A DNA stretch of 34,600 nt from a virus. A model generated the notes under the pieces. That model was not told the DNA's origin, made no database searches, and was given only the letters and a program-made list of their open reading frames with translations. This document shows, in pieces, positions 13,549 through 23,800 of the stretch. The position numbers were made by a program, and so were the translations under genes. How positions within the stretch are numbered: position 1 is the first letter of the stretch; each line of letters opens with the position of its first letter. The stretch is from the IMG/VR virus record IMGVR_UViG_3300031673_000258, positions 1 to 34,600 of that record; one strand, 5' to 3'.

Positions 13549-14283
13549 CTATTTATCTATCAGCGATTCATATTTTTCAACCAAAGTAGGCAACGATTTA
13601 AATATTTCTAAATCTCCCAAATCTCCTTTTTGATTTGCCATTTCAGTTAACGCATTAAATCCACGTATCCATTTCTCATTTTCAATTGTTCGTTTTTGTA
13701 GAGATTCTTTCCAATTCAAATTTACCACCGCCTTTTTTTGCAAATCATAGACTCGTACAATTGCATTTAGCACAAGATTTATATATTTATCGTAAAAATC
13801 AGGTGACTTTAAAATGGCTGAATCGTTGGCGCTGTCAATGAATAACGGCTCAATTATTATTGCATTAAATGATCCTTCTCTATGCATTGCATAGTAGTCT
13901 CCATTGTCTCCACGTTCTGAAAATACTCTCCTGAGTGGTACGTCAAATCCATTAGAAATATTTTGTGCAATAACATTTGCAAGAATAACTATATTTTTGT
14001 CAGCGTTTACGCTATGTATAGTCTCTGTACCACTGCCACCACCACCATTTACGTGCAAATCTAACACTAAATCAGCGTTTCTACTTTTTATAACATGACA
14101 CAATCTTGTTATGTCAATCGTTTGGTCATCAACTCTAATAGATTCAGTTAGAACATCTTCGTATTTTGATAGTTTTTTTTGCAGCATCAAAGCACACTTC
14201 AAATTAATATCTTTCTCACGAAGATTATTTGCACATGCTCCGGGGTCATTTCCACCATGCCCAGCATTAATTACTATTTTCAT
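13549..14283 (-). CDS. N-acetylmuramoyl-L-alanine amidase (endolysin)
   Basis: The 244-residue product is an Amidase_3-type zinc hydrolase. It has NAGHGG (His9), Glu23, DLHVNG (His77) and IIEP (catalytic Glu145). It cuts the amide bond between muramic acid and the stem peptide to release progeny. After residue 190 a helical tail (ESLQKRTIENEKWIRGFNAL) probably binds the wall or oligomerises. It is preceded by holin and XhlA-like genes and ends the late operon. Confidence 0.92.
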   Translation of the reverse strand: MKIVINAGHGGNDPGACANNLREKDINLKCALMLQKKLSKYEDVLTESIRVDDQTIDITRLCHVIKSRNADLVLDLHVNGGGGSGTETIHSVNADKNIVILANVIAQNISNGFDVPLRRVFSERGDNGDYYAMHREGSFNAIIIEPLFIDSANDSAILKSPDFYDKYINLVLNAIVRVYDLQKKAVVNLNWKESLQKRTIENEKWIRGFNALTEMANQKGDLGDLEIFKSLPTLVEKYESLIDK

Positions 14284-14286
14284 TCA

Positions 14287-14466
14287 CTACACCTCCATGT
14301 CCGGGTTATTAAAAATACCTAATAAAACTAATATTTGCAATAAACTTGCAACTACGTTTGTAATTAATTCGCCATTATCAAACGAAATTACTTTTGTAAG
14401 CAATAATATACTTACTATTTGTGCAAAAATAGCAACCCATAGTTTTTTATTTTTCAATTTACTCAT
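14287..14466 (-). CDS. Holin
   Basis: The product is 59 residues from ATG 14466, directly after GTAGGAGGAATT. A basic N-terminus (MSKLKNKK) is followed by two hydrophobic helices (LWVAIFAQIVSILLLT and ITNVVASLLQILVLLGIF) and the ending NNPDMEV. This is the size and pattern of phi-LC3-type holins. It would permeabilise the membrane for the amidase encoded next. Confidence 0.82.
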   Translation of the reverse strand: MSKLKNKKLWVAIFAQIVSILLLTKVISFDNGELITNVVASLLQILVLLGIFNNPDMEV

Positions 14467-14474
14467 AATTCCTC

Positions 14475-14666
14475 CTACTTTTTTACCCAATAAGTTATTA
14501 AAAATCCTGTTATGCCGAGCATTGTAAAAATAAATGTTGCCATGCATCCCTTTAACATGACAACCAAACTTTTCATTTCATCAATTAAATTTTCAAGTTT
14601 TACACTCATGATTGCCTCCGTATTTTCTAATTTTCTTAGTCTTTCTTCGTTTTTACATTCGTGCAT
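14475..14666 (-). CDS. XhlA-like hemolysin/holin-associated protein
   Basis: The 63-residue product has an N-terminal coiled coil (ECKNEERLRKLENTEAIMSV) and a single C-terminal membrane helix (GCMATFIFTMLGITGFLITYW) with a short basic end. That is the XhlA pattern. In the related system of Bacillus it acts with a holin in lysis. It lies just upstream of the holin gene. Confidence 0.82.
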   Translation of the reverse strand: MHECKNEERLRKLENTEAIMSVKLENLIDEMKSLVVMLKGCMATFIFTMLGITGFLITYWVKK

Positions 14667-14719
14667 GTTATATACCTCCGAAATTTATTTTATATCACCT
14701 TCTTTTTTCGTATGTATTT

Positions 14720-16585
14720 TTAGTAGTCGCCACCGCCCACAGATTGCATGTATACTTGCTTTACGACATTTGCAAATATTCGGGCCAATCCTTTTGGATT
14801 ATTTGCATCTGTTCCTGGTATAACCTCAACTGTGTGAAAAACTCCTCTATTTACTTTTGTTCCAGTTTTCGTAAGGTATGGTACTATGTCTATGTCAAAT
14901 CCTGTAAGTCCTACAACACCTGTAACAACGTTACCATCCACCTTTACAACAACGCTAGGTGGTAGATATCCAAATTCATATATACCGTGTTCGATATCAT
15001 GCGTATGGTCTGCAACCGTGTGAGTATGCGCCATTCCATGGGTATGCTCTCCACCTTGGTGAGTATGTGCCATGGAATGCGTATGCCCGTTAATATTAAC
15101 ACTGTGAGAATGGTCATATACATCATGTCCATGCAAGTAAAAATCGCTTGGTTCTTCTGGTACTGATACTTTACTGTTAAGTCCAGTATAATCAACAAAA
15201 ACTGAACCTAATGTCATGCTACCAATTTCCAGATTTTCATTTCCTGATACTGTTGTTGCTTCACTTGATGCTCCAGATGTTACCACACCTCCACCAGCTG
15301 TTGTTGCTTCACTTGATGCACTTGATGTTTGTCCACCTCCACCTTTTACACTAGCACTATATGCCCGAAATGCTGCAACATCATAATTCAACATACATTT
15401 ATTAAGCCTTACAACTTCATCACTAAGATAAAACTTAATTAAGGCTGCATGTGTAGCATCACAATTGTCCTGGAAATCATGACTATCGATATTTGTTGCG
15501 CCTTGACTATATAATTCATTTACGCTAGCTTTAACTTGCAACGTAGATATAGTATTGTTTATATCTTCAACTTTATTACTTATCTGCAACTCAATATCTC
15601 CAGGATTGCTAACAATATCACTTTTTGAAATACTCACAACTCTGGAATTAAAACTAAATCCTGTCTCTGAGTCATCAACTTGTACTAAATTACCCAACTC
15701 AAATTTATCAAGACTTTCTGAAGTAATTTGATATATATCAGCTGCTTTTACTGTATAAGTAATTTTAGGGATTTTATTTTCCTCTAAAATCGCTGTCATC
15801 ATTGCTTTTAGTGTAGTAGCATTTTCAAACTTTGTATCAGCAAAAATCCTTGAAATTGTGCCATACGTACCAATAGTTGATGCATCAATATAAGGTAGTC
15901 CACCGTTAATTGCAGATATAGTAAGCTGATTAACTCCTTCGCCATATCCAAGTCCATACAGCCGAGTTATAAGGTTCGTAGGGTCTTCAAACTTCTCTAT
16001 GCCTACTAGATTTCGCTTGTATAATATGCGTGCATCCACGTCAGCACTAGGTATAATCAAACTTAATTTCCATGGATAAACTGCTGTGTTCCATGTCCAT
16101 TGATAAGCAGTATTAAACGGTTTCGGTACTGCAAATACAGCATTAAGCAAGTTTTCATTTTCCCACTTATACTCATAAGTTTCGGTAAAACTACAAACAT
16201 CTAAAACCCAATTTGTAACTGTCTGAAACGCTAGTATATAGTCAATTACATCATTTGTGTGGTCTGTAATACTTCCGACAACTTGCAATTGAAACATTAA
16301 ATCATCTAGCAAAGTTGATAATACATGTTCGCATTGAAAATTAATTACATGTGAGCCTGAATCTTTGTTTTGTTTGGTCGGCATAATCCTAAACAAGTCA
16401 ATTCTTTCGGCTCCGTCAAAAATCTCTACGTAAGAGTAAGGCAGACAATCCGTAACTTTTGGATCGTCTGCAGGAAGTGAAAAACTTGCTGTATGTAGTT
16501 CGTTTAGTCGTTGTTCATACGATATGTTAAATGCGTTTTGAAGAATAGCGACTAAAACACGACTTGAATTATATAATTTAATCAT
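14720..16585 (-). CDS. Tail tip protein (prophage tail endopeptidase/Tal type) with His-rich region
   Basis: The product is about 621 residues. The first 380 residues match the N-terminal domain of phage minor structural proteins that form the tail baseplate hub (MIKLYNSSRVLVAILQNAF, RIDLFRIMP, FQCEHVLSTLLDD). A Ser/Thr/Gly linker with an internal repeat (SSASSEATT, then SGASSEATT) leads to a region at about 480-540 packed with HxH motifs, then a compact beta end. Such HxH sites in phage fibres bind metal ions in trimers. No peptidase domain is obvious. The upstream spike gene stops at TAATG. Confidence 0.8.
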   Translation of the reverse strand: MIKLYNSSRVLVAILQNAFNISYEQRLNELHTASFSLPADDPKVTDCLPYSYVEIFDGAERIDLFRIMPTKQNKDSGSHVINFQCEHVLSTLLDDLMFQLQVVGSITDHTNDVIDYILAFQTVTNWVLDVCSFTETYEYKWENENLLNAVFAVPKPFNTAYQWTWNTAVYPWKLSLIIPSADVDARILYKRNLVGIEKFEDPTNLITRLYGLGYGEGVNQLTISAINGGLPYIDASTIGTYGTISRIFADTKFENATTLKAMMTAILEENKIPKITYTVKAADIYQITSESLDKFELGNLVQVDDSETGFSFNSRVVSISKSDIVSNPGDIELQISNKVEDINNTISTLQVKASVNELYSQGATNIDSHDFQDNCDATHAALIKFYLSDEVVRLNKCMLNYDVAAFRAYSASVKGGGGQTSSASSEATTAGGGVVTSGASSEATTVSGNENLEIGSMTLGSVFVDYTGLNSKVSVPEEPSDFYLHGHDVYDHSHSVNINGHTHSMAHTHQGGEHTHGMAHTHTVADHTHDIEHGIYEFGYLPPSVVVKVDGNVVTGVVGLTGFDIDIVPYLTKTGTKVNRGVFHTVEVIPGTDANNPKGLARIFANVVKQVYMQSVGGGDY

Positions 16586-16596
16586 TTTACACCTCA

Positions 16597-19026
16597 TTAT
16601 GGTTTTATTACTTTAACTCTCCATGTTCCACTTGCTAAATTTATATTTCCACCTGTACCATTTTGCACTCTAATTTTAACACTATCAGTAGCATCTACAT
16701 ATGGATGAGCAATACAACCTTGCAAATCATAAGGAGCACTACATACAACTTGATCACCAAGTGCAGCCCCAGTAACCGTAATTGACGCCGATGTTTCACC
16801 TGTTCCAGTCACTAAATCAGCAGGATCCCAAGTTGTCGAACCAGATAGGTCAGTCACGCCAAATTTTACCCAAGTACCGCCAGCCCCACCAACAGTACAT
16901 ACCCAACCTATATTACCGCCTGCAACTGGAACAGTATTATAAATAATATCCCCAACAGACCATATGTCAAAATTAGGTTTAGCACTCAAGTAATTTATAT
17001 TAGCACAATTAATCTTTTTAACATTGTCTGTAAATCCTGCACCTATTATTCTAGTATTTTGTGCCCAACTAGTAAAATCGAGTCCATCCAGTAACCAGTT
17101 AATTATATAAGATGAAGCAACAGATGTAATCATTGCTATTGCGCCTGTACCTCGTTTTGATATATTACCTGTTATCGTAACGTTTTCAGCTGCTTTATTG
17201 CCTGATTTATTTATACAGTATGAGCCTGCTAGAACGCTCATAATATCCAAATCAAGTTTGATATCTTTACACTCTGTTATTGTTATACCTCCAGATACGG
17301 AATTTACAATAATAATTTTAGCGTTTAAATTAGTTACTTGTTTCTCAAAACCAATGTAAGAATACCCAACATTTGTTCCTTTAGCTAATTTAATATTTAC
17401 ATTGTCGCACACTTTATCAGTGGAACTACCACCAATGTATAGTAATTGGTCATAACCTGCACCATCAGCTTGTAACGAATTTATATATACATTTGATGCG
17501 GATATTATACAACACTTATTTATAGTATTTTGTTTTTTTACTTTTATTATATTAACGCTATCAACAAATATATCTGTTACGGTAGAATTATTTGTAGCCA
17601 TTATTGCAAAAGGATTAGTCCCAGCACTTTTTATATATGCTGTACCTATATGTACATTGTTTACAATATCTGTATTAAGACTTGGTTCAATGTCAAACCC
17701 ACCTGGCATTGTCATATGGCCAGTGTTGTCGCATATTAATGTATCTACAAAAATATTAATTCCTGTGATTATTGATAGACTATTTCTACCGACACATTTC
17801 GTTGATTTTGTATGTAATATATTAATTCTGACATTATTTGTATTTACAATAGTTAATCCATCACCTGTCGGATTTAGCGCATAAAATGTTCCAATTTCGA
17901 TATTATCGCAAGTGTCTAAACGTAAACAATGTAAAAATTCGAGTACGCTAGCTTGTAGTGGATTATCTTCATCGCCACCATTATTAAGAGCATTCCCATC
18001 CATATTTAAAAATGGTATTTTTACATTTGTACAACTAATTAATTCAATTATTGCTGAACCTGCGCTACTATCAGGTCTTTTCATAATACCTTTACAATTA
18101 ATGCCAAAATTGTCCTTGGTATTAAGTGTTATATTATTAGTTACCACAGTATTTTTTTCTAAAATTGTTAAATTTGCATGTGCTAACACGGCAAAATTAA
18201 ACGCTTTCTGTAAAATAATTGTCTCTGTTGTTCCGTCATACTGTACCCCAAACCATTCGGGGTAAACATCTATTACATTCCATGTTCCTGCCAAAGTACC
18301 ACCTAGACTTAAATCAAAAATTTGATATAATCCAGTAGCAATCTTAGTATTTGTCCCAGTTATTGTATATGTATTATAAATCTTTAATATAGAACCATAA
18401 AGTGGTTTTATTATAATGTTTTCAGGTATAATAACATTTGTTGCAATTTTGTAAGTTCCAATGCTTAAATATAGTGTAACTTTAGTTACTCCAATTTCTG
18501 TAATCCAAGTATTTAATTGTATAGCATCATTATTACTATCATCTCCTACCATACCAATATCTATAGAGTGATATCCTAATTGATTTTCAATTGATTCAAG
18601 TCGATCGTCTAAAACTGTAAAAACTTTATTTTTTACGCCAGAACTACGTGCATCTGTAACCTCAGCCGGACTGGTACCAGCGCCTACGATTAAATTATCA
18701 ATTCTTTCATCGAGTAAATCTAATCCTTCTTTTACTTCTGTTGCGCCTGCTACGCTGCCAGAATATACTATGTCTTGTGAATTATGAGCAGTCGATGAAG
18801 CTAAATGATTGTCAGCATCTAAATCTAATTTATCAAGCGCATTTGATACTTTTATACCCGTTACATTTACTGAGTCATTTGTTATATTGCTTGCTGGATG
18901 TATATCCGCCGTGCCATCAACGTGACTATTTATCATTGTTCTAAGTGACGCAAAATAGGCATTTAATCTTATATAATCATTTTTTAATTTACCTGTAACA
19001 TCTAGTATAAATGATGGTAAAGACAT
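16597..19026 (-). CDS. Tailspike/receptor-binding protein with right-handed beta-helix
   Basis: The 809-residue product begins with a short helical tail-attachment region (NDYIRLNAYFASLRTMINSH). A long stretch of beta-helix-type repeats follows (about 150-680, rich in NN, NVxI, IxxxN patterns). It ends in a GDIIYN...GGNIGWVCT segment and a final beta-sandwich (GETSASITVTGAALGDQV to GTWRVKVIK). This final domain is common on phage spike and fibre ends, and pectate-lyase-like spikes often cleave or bind surface glycans. The substrate cannot be read from sequence. Confidence 0.85.
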   Translation of the reverse strand: MSLPSFILDVTGKLKNDYIRLNAYFASLRTMINSHVDGTADIHPASNITNDSVNVTGIKVSNALDKLDLDADNHLASSTAHNSQDIVYSGSVAGATEVKEGLDLLDERIDNLIVGAGTSPAEVTDARSSGVKNKVFTVLDDRLESIENQLGYHSIDIGMVGDDSNNDAIQLNTWITEIGVTKVTLYLSIGTYKIATNVIIPENIIIKPLYGSILKIYNTYTITGTNTKIATGLYQIFDLSLGGTLAGTWNVIDVYPEWFGVQYDGTTETIILQKAFNFAVLAHANLTILEKNTVVTNNITLNTKDNFGINCKGIMKRPDSSAGSAIIELISCTNVKIPFLNMDGNALNNGGDEDNPLQASVLEFLHCLRLDTCDNIEIGTFYALNPTGDGLTIVNTNNVRINILHTKSTKCVGRNSLSIITGINIFVDTLICDNTGHMTMPGGFDIEPSLNTDIVNNVHIGTAYIKSAGTNPFAIMATNNSTVTDIFVDSVNIIKVKKQNTINKCCIISASNVYINSLQADGAGYDQLLYIGGSSTDKVCDNVNIKLAKGTNVGYSYIGFEKQVTNLNAKIIIVNSVSGGITITECKDIKLDLDIMSVLAGSYCINKSGNKAAENVTITGNISKRGTGAIAMITSVASSYIINWLLDGLDFTSWAQNTRIIGAGFTDNVKKINCANINYLSAKPNFDIWSVGDIIYNTVPVAGGNIGWVCTVGGAGGTWVKFGVTDLSGSTTWDPADLVTGTGETSASITVTGAALGDQVVCSAPYDLQGCIAHPYVDATDSVKIRVQNGTGGNINLASGTWRVKVIKP

Positions 19027-19038
19027 TAAATCAGCTCC

Positions 19039-19713
19039 TTATATATGTAATTGTCTAAAGTTAAAGTTAAAATCTACATTACCACCAGTTTTTGTATAAC
19101 TTATTACATTTGCGCCTGGCAATAATTTTAAAAATTCTGTTGTATCACCTGTTAATTTACTCATTTTATTAGTTGTACCATTTTTGCATGTAGCGTTTAC
19201 GTTATCTATTGTTATTGTCTGAGCCGTTACGCTTTCTGTATATGTAAGCGTTTTACCGTTGCAAGTTATACTAAAAACTGTAAATGTTCCTGTAACTAAT
19301 ATTTCAAATAATGATCCTTTTTCAGACCCTAAGCCAAGTTCAAAATTGCCGTTGTACCACAATGTCAAAGTTGCAGCATTTATTTGTTTTGTTGCTGTTA
19401 CTTTTACACTTGTAGTTATAATTTTATCTATATTTTTTCTGATTACTGGATTTACCTTGGTTGTAGTTGTTACATTTTTACCTATATCATGTACCATTAC
19501 TGGATTAATTTTAGTAATGGTTGTTACATTTTTACCAGTTGTTTTTTGAATCGTTGGATTAATTTTAATACTTGATGATGTTAATGTTTTTGTTATATCG
19601 TGTATCATTGTCGGATTAACTTTGGTAATTGTTGTTACAACTTTATCAATAGATTTTTGAAAAGTTGGATTTACTTTTATGCTAGTTGTTAATGTAAGGT
19701 CTGTATTAGCCAT
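19039..19713 (-). CDS. Tail protein with tandem 18-residue repeats and a Dit C-terminal-like domain
   Basis: The product is 224 residues from ATG 19713, preceded by AAGGCGGTG. Residues about 8-110 hold six tandem repeats of 18-19 residues built on TTxTKVNPxxxxxIxKxV. The remaining 110 residues (LWYNGNFELG...FEILVTG...LLPGANVISYTKTGG...FNFRQLHI) resemble the galectin-like C-terminal half of distal tail (Dit) proteins. The gene at 20397 encodes only the N-terminal half of Dit, so this protein may supply the other half. Confidence 0.68.
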   Translation of the reverse strand: MANTDLTLTTSIKVNPTFQKSIDKVVTTITKVNPTMIHDITKTLTSSSIKINPTIQKTTGKNVTTITKINPVMVHDIGKNVTTTTKVNPVIRKNIDKIITTSVKVTATKQINAATLTLWYNGNFELGLGSEKGSLFEILVTGTFTVFSITCNGKTLTYTESVTAQTITIDNVNATCKNGTTNKMSKLTGDTTEFLKLLPGANVISYTKTGGNVDFNFNFRQLHI

Positions 19714-19761
19714 ATTCACCGCCTTGGAGAGTGCCAATCGACACCCTCATTTAGAGTTTTA

Positions 19762-20154
19762 CTATCTTGTAAACACGTTATTTATAGTAAAAGTTATAGA
19801 ATCCCCTACTGAAACACTAATGTCAGAAAATGTACCTCTAATTGACAAATCACCGGTTGTCAGATGTGAAAATACTCCAACTTCCTTGATTATTTTATCT
19901 GCTCCAGTGCATGTTATAAGTGCAACAATTCTATATGTATCATTTGTTACTCCACCGCCAGATGTTTGCTGTGATACTGTACCTACTGTTCTTGCTTCTG
20001 CTCCGGGACTTTCAAGCGCGGTGTCTTCGTGGTCTGCTGCTGCTGCTGCTAATACTCCCCATCCTACCCAATGCGGAGTTATAACGCTTATGCTTGCCAG
20101 TAAATCTGTTATTTTTGCTAATCCAACATCTGTAAATACCGCTACATCAGCCAT
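19762..20154 (-). CDS. Putative tail-associated beta protein
   Basis: The 130-residue product resembles small phage proteins carrying a terminal IKEVGVFSHLTTGDLSIRGT and VSVGDSITFTINNVF pattern, found near tail fibre genes. The rest is mostly beta strand with an Ala-rich segment (GVLAAAAADHEDTALESP). It is likely a structural accessory of the tail tip. The gene overlaps the upstream small gene by 8 bp and has a strong GGAGG site. Confidence 0.6.
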   Translation of the reverse strand: MADVAVFTDVGLAKITDLLASISVITPHWVGWGVLAAAAADHEDTALESPGAEARTVGTVSQQTSGGGVTNDTYRIVALITCTGADKIIKEVGVFSHLTTGDLSIRGTFSDISVSVGDSITFTINNVFTR

Positions 20155-20386
20155 TTTTGTTGTCCTCCTCTATTTTTTTTAATTCCAATTTTTTTTGTAT
20201 ATATTTTGGGTCATTCCAATAATATTCCTTCATTTGTTTTAATTCCATTTCTTTTATTTCTAATCTTTTTTCGTAAATTTTCGCCATTTCTTTCCCACAA
20301 ATTACACCTAAATCTTCAATTGTGCCGTCTTTTCGCGTAATTACTGCCGATATAGTTATAGTAGGTCTTTTAACTTTTGCTTCCAT
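20147..20386 (-). CDS. Small tail-module protein
   Basis: The 79-residue product starts with a beta segment (PTITISAVITRKDGTIEDLG) and continues as a long Lys/Glu helix. Small proteins with this start occur in phage tail operons, but no function is known to me. The GAGGAGGG site lies across the dit stop codon and gives coupled translation. Confidence 0.58.
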   Translation of the reverse strand: MEAKVKRPTITISAVITRKDGTIEDLGVICGKEMAKIYEKRLEIKEMELKQMKEYYWNDPKYIQKKLELKKIEEDNKNG

Positions 20387-20396
20387 TATACCCTCC

Positions 20397-20882
20397 TCAA
20401 AAATGTATTATATGCGCATCTGTATTATCCCAAGCTATGTCCATTCCCCAAGTTGCGTCATCACCCCATACAATATCCTGATTGCTTGTAATTGTTTCAA
20501 TTGCGTGAGGTTGGCACTCAAGCTGTAGTGTTGTTTTACCCAGTCTAAAAAAATTCTCAAGTTCTGTTGCATCATAAATTTTAGCAAGATAATATTTGTC
20601 TGGTTCATCGTCAAATATAAGTTTTTTGTAACTTGTCTGACTTATCCATGCTGCAATATCTCTTGCATTAAGTCGTAAATCGTTAAAACTAGTGCCAACA
20701 TACTGTATTGCAATGCTTAAAACCCTGTTGTCGTAAGTGTTTAACTCAAAATCATAAGTACCATGTTTACCAGGTACGCTCAGTTCTCGTTTTCGCATAC
20801 TTGGCAATAATACCCTATTTGTAGACTTTGCAATTATGCCATATGTGGTATAAGCATTTATGGAATTAAACTCAAATCCTAT
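20397..20882 (-). CDS. Distal tail (Dit) protein, N-terminal half, non-standard AUA start
   Basis: Homology-type pattern begins right at ATA 20882: GFEFNSINAYTTYGIIAKST then VLLPSMRKRELSVPGKHG, as in Sipho_tail/Dit proteins. No ATG, GTG or TTG exists in this frame before Leu at TTG 20807, which would delete 25 conserved residues. ATA overlaps the tape measure stop as ATAG, as ATG does in ATGA overlaps elsewhere here. GGGGTG stands 8 bases upstream. The product would be 161 residues, lacking the usual C-terminal half. It forms the hub between the tail tube and tip. Confidence 0.72.
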   Translation of the reverse strand: MGFEFNSINAYTTYGIIAKSTNRVLLPSMRKRELSVPGKHGTYDFELNTYDNRVLSIAIQYVGTSFNDLRLNARDIAAWISQTSYKKLIFDDEPDKYYLAKIYDATELENFFRLGKTTLQLECQPHAIETITSNQDIVWGDDATWGMDIAWDNTDAHIIHF

Positions 20883-23800
20883 CGTACTAACACCCCATTT
20901 CCACGAGCTCTTGACCGTTGCTGATTGTACATATACTGTGATATTACTTTACCATCCAAGTGTAAATTAATGTTAATAGCTTGATTACTATTATTGTTTT
21001 GTCCCATAGCGGTTGCAATTTGCATAGAAATATCATGTGGAATTACATTTGCGCCACTTGGTAGATTAACAATTTCTCCACCACGTTCATTTATTCTGGC
21101 AATACCACCTGAAAAATTATTTACACCACTTGCAAAACTTGGCATACTAAAACTAGGTAGTGAAAAACTAGGTAGTGAAAAACTAAATTTATTTTTTATA
21201 TTGCTAACAATTCCATCTAAAGTACTATATAACCAATTAGCAGATGATTTAATCCCATTTATCAATCCGTCCATCAAATTTGTTCCAAGATTTATAAATC
21301 CATCATACATTTGTCCGGATATATTTTGGATAACGGATAATGCAGTATCCATTAATTCAGTAAAACTATTAGCCCAACCTTTCCAAGTTGCTAAAGCATC
21401 ATTAGTTCCACTTCTCCATGCTTCTTTCCAATCAGCAAACCAAACATCCCAATTAGATTTTATTTGTCCAGTTGTCCATTCAACTTCATTAACATGTTCT
21501 TTTGCTTGTAATTTTGCTTGTGATATTATTTTTGTATGCATATCAGTTGCAATATTAACACTTTCATCACGTTGTTTGGTAGCTTCTGCTATTAAATTTG
21601 CAGCTTGTTCGGCTGTAATAGCGCCTGATTCATCACGCATTTTAATTATTTCAGCTATAGATTTACTATATTGTTCCTCTGCATTTTTAACAGTTTCTTC
21701 CTTAGTTTTCAAGCTGTTTTTTACAATCTCAGCTGCTTGTAATGCTGTTATTTCGGATGCTTGCTGTTTCATTCTTTCAAGTATTATTTTAGATTCAACT
21801 TCACCCTGGGATAGATTTTTTACAGCATTATCTTTCATTGTTAATTGTATTTGATTTATTTTTATTTGTTCATCTAATGTCAACGCTCTTTTTGCTTCAG
21901 ATGCAAGTCTTAATATCTCTTGTATTTTTGCAACTTGTTCATCTATTATTTTTTTTCTATCCTCTGTATTTTGTTTCATCTTTTCAAGTGCTAATGTTTC
22001 CTCAGTTTCAGTTAAAGTTTTAGAATTCAAGAAAAAAGTACGCATAATTTCAAGTGATTTATTAAATTTTTCTTCCATTCCACCTTTTATTTGTTCACCC
22101 ATTTTTGCAAAAGTATCAGTTAAATTTATTGATGTTTCTTTGGATATAATTTCGCCTGATATTTTCATTTTTAATAATGATTTTTCAGCACTATTAGATA
22201 AATTCAAATATCCTTCTACTGCTTTTTTTGTAGCATCTGATATACCAGTTCCAAACAAATTTGCTGCTGGTATTGCATCTGACATTGCAAATTGTACGCC
22301 TTTTATTGCTGCAACTATACCAACTACCAATAATGCTGCTGGATTTAACAATGTAAATGCACTAACTAAGATTTTTATAGGACCAGGTAAGTCCAAAAAT
22401 GATTGTTTTACTTTATCCCAATTTAAATATAGTGCTGTTGCTGCTGCTACTAATGCACCTATTGCTACAACTACTAATCCCACTGGATTTGCTGTCATTG
22501 CCGCATTTAAAGCCCATTGCGCAAAGGTTAATCCTGTTGTTGCTGCTGTCCATGCTGTATATAATGCTATAGCTCCAGTTATTACCGATTGTGCTATTAT
22601 TGCTGCTGTTACTCCTGCTACTGCCGCAATAACTAAATCCATATTTTTAACTAGTAGTTTTACAACTACAATAAATCCATCAAAGGCAACAAATGCTGCA
22701 TTCATTGCAACTTCAATATTGGATTTAATTTGTGGCATATTGTCAGATGCCCATTTTGCAAGTTTATTTAACTCTGGTAATATTTTTTGACCAATTGGTA
22801 TTGCTAATCCAACCTCAAACTGTCTGCCTAATCCTGTTATTGCTTCACCAAAGGTATTGTATTTTACTTCATTTATTTTCTTGAGTGCATCAATAGTTAA
22901 ATTTATTTTACTGTTTGTCGTGTTTAAAGCTAGTATGCCTGATTTTCTTAAATCTTCCCACTTTGTACCAAATAATTCAACACCTTGAGCAGACTGTTCT
23001 AATGGATCTTTTATCAATGATAAGCTTAGTATAATGTCCTTAAACGCCTGATTTGCACTAGCTCCACCAGCCACAAATTTTTTGGTAGTCTCGTCAGCAT
23101 CAAGTCCTATCGCTGTAAATGCATCCTTAGTTTTTTTGCTACCATCTCCAGCTCTTATTACAAATTCTTTTAGCCCGTCTCCTAATACATCGATTGAAAA
23201 AGCTCCAGCGTCTGCACCAGCTAGTAGCATATTAAACATTTGTTCAGCCGAGACTCCAGCTCCAGCAAATTGAACTGAATACTCATTAATTATATCCATT
23301 AAATCTTCATTTTTATTAAGCCCATTCTGTGCACCTTGTGCAATCAAATTATAAGCATCGTTTCCGTTTAATCCAAATTGTATCATTAATTGATTGACAG
23401 CCCTTGTTGACTCACTTACTTCAAACTCAAATGTATCTCTTAATGCCAATGCTGATTTTGTAGCTTCTGTAAGTTCTATACCTGACAATTTTGTTTGAGT
23501 GGCAATAAGTCCCATTGACTTACTAATATCTTCAAAACTTTCACCAAAATTATTACCGTAAATGTCAAGCATACTTTCTTTCATGCCGCTCATTTTTTCG
23601 TCTGCTGTTCCTGTTGATGCTTGTAACCCATTAAGCGCTTTTTGTAATTCATCAGCCGCTTTTACTCCTGCTACTGCTAATCCTGCAACTGCTGCTGCTC
23701 CTAGTGCTGCAAGTCCTGTTGCTGCATTTTTTAAAGCATCTCTCATGGGTGCCATGCGCTCTGTCAATCTCTCATTTGCTTCTGTAAACCTTTGCAATCT

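Noticed and set aside
20994-21854. Long plus-strand open frames inside the tape measure gene (also 22140-22790)
   Set aside because: They are complements of a gene with clear family features, with low-complexity hydrophobic translations and no ribosome binding sites.
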